From the NCBI GenBank assembly GCA_902779125.1, contig CACZAC010000003.1:82726-146725 (forward strand): a stretch of 64,000 nucleotides of DNA. Direction: 5' to 3'. Source of the DNA: an uncultured Bacteroidales bacterium. Its GTDB lineage: Bacteria > Bacteroidota > Bacteroidia > Bacteroidales > Muribaculaceae. A program made the position numbers and the translations under genes. This document shows positions 1 to 8,185 of this stretch, in pieces. The first letter of the stretch is position 1; the number at the start of each line of letters is the position of its first letter. The notes under the pieces were generated by a model. It did no database searches. It was not told where the DNA came from and saw only the letters and a list, made by a program, of their open reading frames with translations.

Positions 1-49
1 CGATCAGCAAGTAGCCAATCACAAAGACAACTATCATCGCTGCTATCAT
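1..49 (-). CDS. N-terminus of an integral membrane protein, cut by window edge
   Basis: An ATG on the minus strand at 49-47 opens a frame that runs off the left edge. The 16 visible residues (MIAAMIVVFVIGYLLI) form a hydrophobic first membrane segment. The pattern resembles the start of NhaD-type Na+/H+ antiporters of Bacteroidota, but 16 residues cannot settle the family. An in-frame second ATG lies at 37-35. Confidence 0.35.
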   Translation of the reverse strand, partial: MIAAMIVVFVIGYLLI

Positions 50-123
50 CGCCGTAAATCAGTGTTAAAAATTCGGATCTAATCAAGTAACCATAAGTAA
101 GCCAACAGATAGAGTAACCAGGG

Positions 124-573
124 TTATCTCAATCGGTCGGCATCACGCAGTTTTTTCTTGTCATTGGACATGGCCTTGTGAGCCAGCATGAGGAAAATGA
201 TGGAAAGTACAGGCAGGATAAGATACCATTGCCAAATCATTGAAACACCATCCCGACTGCCGATGACACATGCCTGAACACCAATGGCAACCAGCATAGC
301 CAACCCAATGATAATATCTACAAAACATACCGTCATCTGGCGCTGCAGATTCTTGAACAGGAAGATGTCCACGATTGCCAAGAATACAATGAGGATGATG
401 AGCATGAGCATCAACGGGTCGATGTGTGTCACACCAACCTTGCCAGCCTCAAGTGCGCCATACACAAAATCACGACCACCCAGTTGGAATGACAGGGCGG
501 GGAAAAATGCGAACACTGCCATCAGGATTATCGCGATGAGCAGATAAACGGATTGGATACGTTGGATTACCAT
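124..573 (-). CDS. DUF4293 family membrane protein
   Basis: This 149-residue protein has four hydrophobic segments (about residues 6-26, 52-73, 82-105 and 113-131) and a charged C-terminal tail rich in Lys, Arg and Asp. The N-terminal MVIQRIQSVYLL pattern and the four-helix layout match the DUF4293 family of Bacteroidota, which has no known function. It should sit in the inner membrane. A TAnnTTTG promoter element lies 38 bases upstream of the ATG. The gene is divergent from the TPR/dnaG pair. The family call rests on recognition of the pattern. Confidence 0.75.
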   Translation of the reverse strand: MVIQRIQSVYLLIAIILMAVFAFFPALSFQLGGRDFVYGALEAGKVGVTHIDPLMLMLIILIVFLAIVDIFLFKNLQRQMTVCFVDIIIGLAMLVAIGVQACVIGSRDGVSMIWQWYLILPVLSIIFLMLAHKAMSNDKKKLRDADRLR

Positions 574-610
574 AATTTGAAGTGTTTTTTATTGTTTTGT
601 TATTTGGCGG

Positions 611-618
611 CAAAAATA
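611..618 (-). promoter_or_regulatory. Bacteroidota -7 element for the DUF4293 gene
   Basis: The minus strand reads TATTTTTG, matching TAnnTTTG, 38 bases upstream of the DUF4293 start codon. No convincing -33 element was found. Confidence 0.55.
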
Positions 619-681
619 CGGAAATTTTTCAATAATGAACATAAATACTGAAGAAATTTCGCTCAAAATGACAATAATTGC

Positions 682-689
682 TAAATTTG
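682..689 (+). promoter_or_regulatory. -7 element for the TPR-dnaG transcript
   Basis: TAAATTTG matches TAnnTTTG, with a TTG at 678-680 directly before it. It lies 51 bases upstream of the TPR gene start and is divergent from the DUF4293 promoter. Confidence 0.55.
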
Positions 690-739
690 CATACGATTTG
701 CAGATGTTGTAACCATACAATGAGTAAATAGGATAACAA

Positions 740-2953
740 ATGACCAAACTAGAGATAGAAAACATCCATCGACAAGCGACGCTATTCCTAGATAATGCCG
801 AAGTGAGTGAAGCATTTGAGACCGTGGGCAAACTTAGCCATGAGCTAAGTCGCGCCGACATCAACGATGAGTTGGAACGGCTGCACATGTCCTATATGTT
901 CATGCTCAAGTATCTGGAACAAGGCGTGATGGACCCACAACGGGATGAGATATTATCCAAAATCCTGCAATCGCTGTACTCCCTTAACGATCAATGCTTT
1001 ATCGGGTTAATGGAGCAAACCAGTCCCGAGGTGTTTTATGCCCGTCGCCGTGAACTTGCAGGCGTTTCCTTGATTTCCATCATCGAAGAATACCGGAAAG
1101 AGCTGCAGCAACTGTCGTTGGTGAAGTCTTTGCCTAACGAGGAAAGTGACAATCATGCCATTTTGGCACACCTGCGTCAGGCCGAAGAACTGGAAACAAA
1201 GCTTTTCAACCGTGTGTGGTCATCATTACCCCTAAGTGCCGAAGACGCCAACAGCTTGAAACTGTGCATCAACGGCGACATCCTGCCTGTTCATACCCGT
1301 TGTCTGCTGGTTGCGGCATTATTCCTGGGGTTGATGAAATTCTATGACGAGAGCAAACTGCTCATCATGCTGGAGGCATACTCACTCAGCGATGAGCCTC
1401 TTGTCCAATTGCGGGCCTTGACCTGTGCGATGCTTGCCATGCTAGCGCACAAGAAACGCATCATCACGTCTAAGGCCATTCAGTCGCGACTGTCCACAAT
1501 GCAGGACATGTCAGAATTTAAGCAGGACTTGTGGAGTATCCAAGTACAATTGGCACGGTCACGCAATACCGAGAATGTCAAGGAGAGGGTGCGCAACGAT
1601 CTCATTCCCAATATCATGAAGATGAGACCTGACATCATCGACAAACTCAAAGACAAAGATTCCCAAGTTATCGACTTGAGCGATATAGAGGCTAATCCCG
1701 AGTGGCAGGATTGGCTCGACCAGAGCGGCATCACCCGTCGCATCGAAGAATTCAATGCCATGCAGATTGAGGGCAGCGACGTTTTTATCGCGACATTTGC
1801 CCACTTGAAGACCTTCCCGTTCTTCAAAACACTGAGCAACTGGTTCCTTCCATTTTATGCCGCCCACTCGTCGGTTGTCGAGAACCTGGGCGCCAGCAAG
1901 ATGGCCCTTGCTGAAGTTGTTCAGCATGCGCCCTACCTGTGCAACAGTGACAAGTATTCGTTCTGTCTCTCGCTAGGCGCACTGCCCGAGTCGCAACGCA
2001 CGATGATGTCGGCACAGCTTGAGGAACAAAATGCCGCCCTCAATGAGGCCAAGCAAGCCGAGTTGCCCGACGAGCGCAAACAGCGTGTCAGCATCGTGAA
2101 CGCCTTTGTGCAGGACCTGTACCGGTTTTTCAAACTATTTTCGCGTCGTCGCGAGTTCATTGCTGTGATGGACAATCCCGGCATTGACATGACCGAGTGC
2201 CTGCAACTGACTCATGTCACGCGGGATGCCCACGTGCTGGAACTATTGGGCACACTCTATTTCAAGAACGCTTTCTATGAAGATGCCATCAAGTGCTTCA
2301 GCCGACTGGAAGAAATCGATGATGCCACCGATGACCACATCTACCAAAAAATCGGTTTCGCCTATCAGAATGCCGGCAAGACGGAGCAAGCGCTCAACTA
2401 TTACAAGCGGTATGAACTGCTGCACGAAGAAGACGCCTGGAACATGCGTCACATCGCTGCCTGCTACCGCGCACTAGGAGAGTTTGATAAGGCGCTGGAC
2501 TATTACCGTCGCGTCGAGGCATTGACACCAGACAACGTGTCTCTCACACTGACCATCGGTCATGTGCTGCTCGAACAGAACCGCACCAATGAGGCATTAC
2601 AGCAATACTTCAAAGCCGACCTGATGGACAACTCTAAACACCGTGCGTGGAGACCTATTGCCTGGTGTTCCTTCCTGTTGAACGACTATGAGCGTGCCAT
2701 CGATTATTATGACCGAATCGCACGCGACGACAAACCGTCGGCCCAAGATCTGCTTAACCGTGGCCACGTGCTGCTGTGCCAAGGCAAGACCCAAGAAGCC
2801 ATCAATACCTATCGCGAATCCCTGAACCTGATGGGCGGCGTTACTAAGAAATTCCGCAATGCGTTCAAGGGCGATGCCTTGGAGCTGAGACTTCACGGCG
2901 TGTCGGCAGTTGACCAGGCACTCATACCCGATGCAGTGTGCTCTCAGAAATAA
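740..2953 (+). CDS. Large TPR-repeat protein, function unknown
   Basis: This is a 737-residue protein with no signal peptide or membrane segment, so probably cytoplasmic. The C-terminal third (about residues 500-715) carries at least five tetratricopeptide repeats, for example around FYEDAIKCFSRL, TEQALNYYKRY, FDKALDYYRRV and YERAIDYYDRI. The N-terminal two thirds are helical and divergent. It lies 30 bp upstream of dnaG in the same direction and is probably co-transcribed with it from the element at 682. TPR arrays bind protein partners, but nothing here names the partner. The adjacency to primase suggests, without proving, a link to replication or simply a shared transcript. Confidence 0.8.
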   Translation: MTKLEIENIHRQATLFLDNAEVSEAFETVGKLSHELSRADINDELERLHMSYMFMLKYLEQGVMDPQRDEILSKILQSLYSLNDQCFIGLMEQTSPEVFYARRRELAGVSLISIIEEYRKELQQLSLVKSLPNEESDNHAILAHLRQAEELETKLFNRVWSSLPLSAEDANSLKLCINGDILPVHTRCLLVAALFLGLMKFYDESKLLIMLEAYSLSDEPLVQLRALTCAMLAMLAHKKRIITSKAIQSRLSTMQDMSEFKQDLWSIQVQLARSRNTENVKERVRNDLIPNIMKMRPDIIDKLKDKDSQVIDLSDIEANPEWQDWLDQSGITRRIEEFNAMQIEGSDVFIATFAHLKTFPFFKTLSNWFLPFYAAHSSVVENLGASKMALAEVVQHAPYLCNSDKYSFCLSLGALPESQRTMMSAQLEEQNAALNEAKQAELPDERKQRVSIVNAFVQDLYRFFKLFSRRREFIAVMDNPGIDMTECLQLTHVTRDAHVLELLGTLYFKNAFYEDAIKCFSRLEEIDDATDDHIYQKIGFAYQNAGKTEQALNYYKRYELLHEEDAWNMRHIAACYRALGEFDKALDYYRRVEALTPDNVSLTLTIGHVLLEQNRTNEALQQYFKADLMDNSKHRAWRPIAWCSFLLNDYERAIDYYDRIARDDKPSAQDLLNRGHVLLCQGKTQEAINTYRESLNLMGGVTKKFRNAFKGDALELRLHGVSAVDQALIPDAVCSQK

Positions 2954-2983
2954 ACCACAACCCAAAACTGAAACCAACAGCTG

Positions 2984-5230
2984 ATGATTGACCACAATAC
3001 AGTACAACAGATACTAGACACCGCCGACATTGTTGACGTGGTGAGCGACTTTGTAGCGCTTAAACGGCGTGGTGCCAACTGGATTGGCCTGTGCCCGTTC
3101 CACAATGATAGGCGTCCGTCATTCTATGTGTCACGAGCCAAGGGCATCTGCAAGTGCTTTGCCTGTGGCGAAGGAGGCAGTGCGGTCAACTTCATAATGA
3201 AACATGAACAGCTCAGCTACCCTGAGGCTTTGCGTTATCTGGCTCGCAAATACCATATCGAAATACAAGAAAAGGAACTGACTGACGAGGAGAAACAGGC
3301 ACAGACCGAACGTGAAGCCATGCTCATGCTCAACGAGTGGGCATGTTCCTACTTTGAAAAGCAGTTGCATGAGACCCAAGCTGGACAAGATATCGGCCTG
3401 TCTTATTTCAGGGAACGCGGCTTTATCGATGCGACGATTAAGGAATTTCGTTTGGGTTACTCCAGCGAAAGCTATGACGACTTCTACAAAGCCGCTGTTG
3501 CCCAGGGGTTTAATCCGCAACTTCTGTTCGATGTAGGCTTGTGCATTCCTGATGACCGTAACGGCGGACATGACCGTTTTCGCGGTCGCGTAATGTTTCC
3601 CATCATGAATATTGCCGGAAAGGTCATCGCCTTCGGCGGCAGGACGTTGAAAAAGGATAAGGAAGTGGCCAAATATGTCAACTCTCCCGAGTCTGCCATT
3701 TATTCCAAGCGCAATGTCATCTTCGGATTATACCAAGCCAAGCGCGAAATAAGTAAAGCCGACAAATGCTACATCGTTGAGGGATATGCCGACGTCATCT
3801 CCATGTATCAAGCTGGTTTTAAGAATGTGATAGCCTCATCGGGTACCGCTTTGACCGAGGGGCATATCCATGCAATCCGACGCTTTACCAGCAATGTGAC
3901 CGAGATGTTCGACGGTGACGCTGCCGGCGTGAAAGCCGCCATCCGTGGTGTTGACATGTTGCTCAAGGAAGGATTGAATATCAAAGTGCTGCCCTTGCCT
4001 CCCGAGGATGACCCTGATACCTTCGTGCGCGCTCACAGTTATGCTGAAGTCGAAGACTACATTGAAAAAAACGAGGCTGATTTCATCAACTTCAAGTCTA
4101 GTGTGGTGCTCAAGGACGCCAAGAACGACCCCATTAAGCGCACGGCCGCCATAACCGACGTGGTGAAGTCCATCGCCCTTATCCCTGATGAAATTGCCCG
4201 CATGGTTTATGCCAAGGAATGTAGCAACTTGTTCGGCATGGACGAGCAAATCATCCTGCGACAAATCAAGCAGTACCGAAACAAATACCTGGAACAGTGG
4301 CGCAAAGAACGACAACAGCAGCAGTCAAGGGAGCAACGCATGTCTGAGCAATCAGGCAAAGCCCCATCCCCCGCACCTGCTATGAATGATGTGCCACCAG
4401 CTCCCCTACCCGACGATTTCGTTCCTGAAACAGAACAAGTAACACCACCACAGGATGCCAATCGTGCTTCCTCGGCAATGGCAGGAGTTGATGTCCAAGA
4501 GCGGGAAATCATCAGGCTTATTGTCAATTATGGCATGTGCTACTTGGCTGAAACTGATTACGGCGAAGGTGTGATGCAGCACACCACGGTATTGGAGTAT
4601 ATCAATAATGAGATTCATCTGGATCAGATGGATTTCAGCGATCCGTTGTACAAGCGCACTTTTATGACAGCACTGCAGTACATTGAGCCATACTATAAAG
4701 ACCTGGAAACGTTTAATACCCAGCTGGAAAAACGCACCCGCCAGTTTATAGCCCAGGAAACAGCTAAGCAGAACGAAGAAGAGCCCGACGCCCTTGACAG
4801 TGCATCACTCATCAGTGAACAAGAACGCAAGGAAAAAGCCATCAAAGCCAAGGCAAATGTCATGGCACATAATGAACTGACAGAGTTCAGCTGCGGCTAC
4901 TTGATAAAAGTGCTTTGTTCAATCGATGATGACCAAGTGCGGCAACTGGCCTGTGACTTGGCCACCGACAACATGCCGCAGTTAAGCAAAATCCACACCC
5001 AATTTGCAGTCATTGTCGAGGAACGCGACAAGTTGCTGAATCTTGTTCCAGAGCGACTCTACAATTGGAAAAACGCCCTGCTCGTACTCCGTATCAGTGA
5101 AGTAAAATCCCAAATAGCCCAAGCGGCTCCCGAACAGTTGCCCAAGCTGATGGAACACCTCCAGGAACTCTACAATGTGCGGCATCAGTTAGCCGCCATC
5201 ATCGGCGACAGAGTGGTAAACCCAATTTGA
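2984..5230 (+). CDS. dnaG: DNA primase DnaG
   Basis: DnaG makes the RNA primers for chromosome replication. The N-terminal CHC2 zinc finger is visible as C37-x2-H40 and C58-x2-C61. The catalytic TOPRIM domain follows, with the YIVEGYADV glutamate motif near residue 265 and the FDGDAAG aspartate motif near residue 306. A Gln/Pro-rich linker (about 440-500) separates it from a C-terminal helical region expected to bind the DnaB helicase. At 748 residues it is somewhat longer than E. coli DnaG (581), mainly through the linker and C-terminus. It lies 30 bp after the TPR gene with no obvious promoter of its own. Confidence 0.96.
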   Translation: MIDHNTVQQILDTADIVDVVSDFVALKRRGANWIGLCPFHNDRRPSFYVSRAKGICKCFACGEGGSAVNFIMKHEQLSYPEALRYLARKYHIEIQEKELTDEEKQAQTEREAMLMLNEWACSYFEKQLHETQAGQDIGLSYFRERGFIDATIKEFRLGYSSESYDDFYKAAVAQGFNPQLLFDVGLCIPDDRNGGHDRFRGRVMFPIMNIAGKVIAFGGRTLKKDKEVAKYVNSPESAIYSKRNVIFGLYQAKREISKADKCYIVEGYADVISMYQAGFKNVIASSGTALTEGHIHAIRRFTSNVTEMFDGDAAGVKAAIRGVDMLLKEGLNIKVLPLPPEDDPDTFVRAHSYAEVEDYIEKNEADFINFKSSVVLKDAKNDPIKRTAAITDVVKSIALIPDEIARMVYAKECSNLFGMDEQIILRQIKQYRNKYLEQWRKERQQQQSREQRMSEQSGKAPSPAPAMNDVPPAPLPDDFVPETEQVTPPQDANRASSAMAGVDVQEREIIRLIVNYGMCYLAETDYGEGVMQHTTVLEYINNEIHLDQMDFSDPLYKRTFMTALQYIEPYYKDLETFNTQLEKRTRQFIAQETAKQNEEEPDALDSASLISEQERKEKAIKAKANVMAHNELTEFSCGYLIKVLCSIDDDQVRQLACDLATDNMPQLSKIHTQFAVIVEERDKLLNLVPERLYNWKNALLVLRISEVKSQIAQAAPEQLPKLMEHLQELYNVRHQLAAIIGDRVVNPI

Positions 5231-5280
5231 AAGACAAAGGCATTTCATCGTTTTTCTTAAAAAAGTGGGACACATTGCGC

Positions 5281-5311
5281 GGCAAATCAAGTAATAATTA
5301 CTAAATTTGCC
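5281..5311 (+). promoter_or_regulatory. Promoter with an overlapping dyad, upstream of the LysM gene
   Basis: A -7 element TAAATTTG lies at 5302-5309, 75 bases before the LysM gene start. It is embedded in an inverted repeat: GGCAAAT at 5281-5287 and ATTTGCC at 5305-5311, 17 bases apart. A repressor-type operator is possible but is only an inference. Confidence 0.45.
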
Positions 5312-5383
5312 ACATATTTTGCGCCGCAAGCAAAGTGCGGTGTTAAACCATTACTTTAAGCACTGAAAGACAATTTATTGATT

Positions 5384-7429
5384 ATGAAATTCAAGAATAT
5401 CCTTTTTGGGGCCGCATTGGCTTTTGTTGCATTGTCATCACAAGCCCAGATGAACTTGCCAAAAACCGTCATTGACGGCAACGAGTATTACTATTATGTC
5501 ACTGGTTCCAATGAAAGCATCTATGATATAGCTGCCAAACTGGAAGTGACCAAGGACTATATCATCAAGAATAATCCTGACGCCGCCGATGGCATCACCA
5601 GCGGTATGACACTGCGTTTCCCCACTGGAGAAAACAAGTCTGGTAATGCTTTAACAGAACAAAAACCAAATAGCAGTACAACTCATCTGGTGGAGCAAGG
5701 TGAAACGCTCTACGGCCTTGCGAAACGCTATGGTGTGACAGTGGATGAACTCATCGCAGCCAACCCTGGTGCTGACAAAGGACTGAGAATCGGCCAAAAA
5801 CTGACCATCCCCACCACACAATCCGCATCCATTCCTGCCACAGACACCAATCAGCAGGTGCGCGATGCCTTTGGGCTCAACTCAACGTCCAGCGCAAACC
5901 AAATTGCAGTTCCCAATAGCTCAGACCCCATTTTTATCACCATGCAGGAGGGCGAGAGCATTTACAGCATCGCTAAGCAGTACAACACCACAATCGAGGG
6001 CATCCTAACGGGAAATCCCGGACTCAAGCCTAACGAATACACAGCAGGTGCAAAGGTGAAAGTTTTGCCTAACTCCGCACTGCCGTTCATCTATGAGCGC
6101 ATGAGCCGCCGCAACTACAAGTATGAGGCCCAGCGTGGTGAAACCTTCGCTTCAATTGCCGCTGCCAACGGAATCACTGAAGATGAGCTCAAGAGCGCCA
6201 ATCCCGACCTGAAAAAGGTTAAAAAAGGTAAAACCATCATTTTGCCCAAACCATATGCAGAACGAGTGACCGGTGAGATGGCCACAATTCCACTAGAAGA
6301 ATTGCGCAACTACTATGAACCACGCATCAACGACATCTATGAGAATCTGGTGGCCAAGCGCCTTGAGAACGAAGTGAATATAGCACTCGTGCTCCCCTTC
6401 CAGCTGCACAAAAGCGCACCACCTAAACAAGCCTATCTGTACACTGATTTCTATAAGGGTTTCCTGCTGGCACTTGACAATGCAGCACAAGAGAGCCAAA
6501 AGCACTTTAACCTCAAGGTCTATGACACCCAGCACAACCTGAATGTCACCGACAGCATTCTTGCCTTGCCTGAGCTGAAGACCATGAACATGATTATTGC
6601 TCCCAGTGAACCTCAGCAGTTGGCCAGAATAAACAACTTCGGAAAAGCCAACGGAGTACCCGTACTCAACTGTTTCACCACCAAGAACGAAGATTATCTG
6701 GATAACCCCTTCGTTTATCAGGTGAACACGCCGACTAATGAATTGATGCACAATGTCATGCATTGGTTTGACGAACGGTTTAAAGGTTATAATGTGATTT
6801 TCCTGAACGCAGCAAGCGATAATGACAAGGAAATGTTTGAACACATCCGCAATCATATCACTCGCAAGAAATACGACACGACAACGATTAATGTGAACGG
6901 AGACTTGACTTATAGTGAAATCTCCAACAAGATGAACCCCGGCTCAAAATATGTCTTTATCCCTTCGTCGGGCGACAAGAATCTCATTAAGAAGTACATC
7001 AATGCGCTGAAAGAGGTAAAGAGCGAACGATTTGACTGCGATTTGTCTCTGATTGCTTATCCCGAGTATGTCCTTTATCTCAAGGATTACCAGACCGACT
7101 TGCAGGACATCGACACCTACATGTTCTCCCGCTTTTTCAATGCCAAGGGTTATCGCACCCGCAATCTGGAGTCGGCTTATAGTGCCAACTATGACGGCGA
7201 ACCGTTGAAGGGCGAACCTTTCATGGCTCTGTATGGCTGGGATACCGGCATGTACCTGCTCAAGTCCCTTGGTGTTGAAGGACGCATCGACGAGGATACG
7301 CCTCTGTATGAAGGCGTACAGACCAGTTTCAGATGGGAACGTGGCGATAACTGGCGAGGTTTCACCAACCAGGCTGTTATAATCGTCCACTTTTCTACCG
7401 ACCATCAAATCACCGTTAATGTGAAATGA
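5384..7429 (+). CDS. LysM and type-1 periplasmic-binding fusion protein
   Basis: The protein has 681 residues from the ATG at 5384. A TTG two codons earlier is less likely because the signal peptide begins cleanly at MKFKNILFG. After the signal peptide (about 1-22) come four LysM-like peptidoglycan-binding repeats, near residues 30-75, 100-145, 185-230 and 245-290, each with the GE(T/S)xxxIA or YGLAKRY type core. Residues about 330-680 look like a type-1 periplasmic-binding (Leu/Ile/Val-binding-like) fold, for example LVLPFQLH, the KGFLLALDNA helix and the NMIIAPSEPQ segment. It is periplasmic and bound to the cell wall by inference. No ABC permease genes are nearby, so solute uptake is unlikely. 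The next gene overlaps by 4 bp. Confidence 0.8.
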   Translation: MKFKNILFGAALAFVALSSQAQMNLPKTVIDGNEYYYYVTGSNESIYDIAAKLEVTKDYIIKNNPDAADGITSGMTLRFPTGENKSGNALTEQKPNSSTTHLVEQGETLYGLAKRYGVTVDELIAANPGADKGLRIGQKLTIPTTQSASIPATDTNQQVRDAFGLNSTSSANQIAVPNSSDPIFITMQEGESIYSIAKQYNTTIEGILTGNPGLKPNEYTAGAKVKVLPNSALPFIYERMSRRNYKYEAQRGETFASIAAANGITEDELKSANPDLKKVKKGKTIILPKPYAERVTGEMATIPLEELRNYYEPRINDIYENLVAKRLENEVNIALVLPFQLHKSAPPKQAYLYTDFYKGFLLALDNAAQESQKHFNLKVYDTQHNLNVTDSILALPELKTMNMIIAPSEPQQLARINNFGKANGVPVLNCFTTKNEDYLDNPFVYQVNTPTNELMHNVMHWFDERFKGYNVIFLNAASDNDKEMFEHIRNHITRKKYDTTTINVNGDLTYSEISNKMNPGSKYVFIPSSGDKNLIKKYINALKEVKSERFDCDLSLIAYPEYVLYLKDYQTDLQDIDTYMFSRFFNAKGYRTRNLESAYSANYDGEPLKGEPFMALYGWDTGMYLLKSLGVEGRIDEDTPLYEGVQTSFRWERGDNWRGFTNQAVIIVHFSTDHQITVNVK

Positions 7430-8106
7430 AACGCCTTGCGTTCATATTTACGGCTCTCGTAGTGTCGTTCACAGCATTCAGCCAAACGCACTACGAGGGT
7501 ACGATTTCTATTGGTGGCAAAGCTGGAGCAACCCTCTCAAAGGTCAATTTCAACCCTACTGTTGAGCAACAGATGCTACCTGGCATGACTGCTGGCGTGA
7601 TGTTCCGTTATATCGAGGAGAAGCACTTTGGCTTGATTGCCGAACTGAACCTCACACAGCGGGGCTGGAAAGAGAAGTTCGATGATATTGACTACAATTA
7701 CAGTCATCGTTTGACATATCTGGAGTTGCCTGTGATGACACATATTTTCTTCGGCAACCAGCGCGTGAAAGGGTTCTTTAATCTAGGACCGGAACTGAAT
7801 GTAATGATTGCCGATGGAATTAAATCTAATTTTGAGTATCAGAATGCAGGCGGGATAGACTACTTTATTCATGACACCAGACACGTCGAGCAGATGGCAA
7901 TGAGCATTAGTAACCGACTGGATTACGGCATCTGTGGTGGTGCCGGTTTAGAGCTTAACCTCAACAATCGCAATTCTCTTCTACTTGAAGGCCGTTTTTT
8001 TTATGGATTGACAGATATTTTCCCCAGTCACAAGACCGACGTATTTTCCAGCTCCAACTCCATGACCATCATGGTGACTTTGGGCTACTTTTACCGGCTA
8101 AAATAA
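7426..8106 (+). CDS. PorT-type outer-membrane beta-barrel protein
   Basis: This 226-residue protein has a Sec signal peptide (about 1-19, ending FTAFSQ) and then alternating amphipathic strands ending with the aromatic terminal strand MTIMVTLGYFYRLK, as in small outer-membrane barrels. The GGKAGATLSKVNF start and the GVMFRYIEEKHFGLIAELN pattern match the PorT/OMP_b-brl_2 group of Bacteroidota. Its ATG overlaps the stop codon of the LysM fusion gene (ATGA), so the two are translationally coupled and may act together. Substrate and role are not known. Confidence 0.75.
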   Translation: MKRLAFIFTALVVSFTAFSQTHYEGTISIGGKAGATLSKVNFNPTVEQQMLPGMTAGVMFRYIEEKHFGLIAELNLTQRGWKEKFDDIDYNYSHRLTYLELPVMTHIFFGNQRVKGFFNLGPELNVMIADGIKSNFEYQNAGGIDYFIHDTRHVEQMAMSISNRLDYGICGGAGLELNLNNRNSLLLEGRFFYGLTDIFPSHKTDVFSSSNSMTIMVTLGYFYRLK

Positions 8107-8130
8107 ACCAAGCTCACAATATACCTAAAA

Positions 8131-8161
8131 GAAGTGAAGGAGCTTGATGCTCCTTCACTTC
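8131..8161. terminator. Hairpin between convergent genes
   Basis: A perfect 13-bp inverted repeat (GAAGTGAAGGAGC, 5-base loop TTGAT) sits between the convergent beta-barrel and S8 protease genes. The minus-strand transcript continues into UUUU and the plus strand into AU-rich sequence, so it probably serves both. Confidence 0.65.
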
Positions 8162-8185
8162 ATATTAATTTATCTGATACGATAA

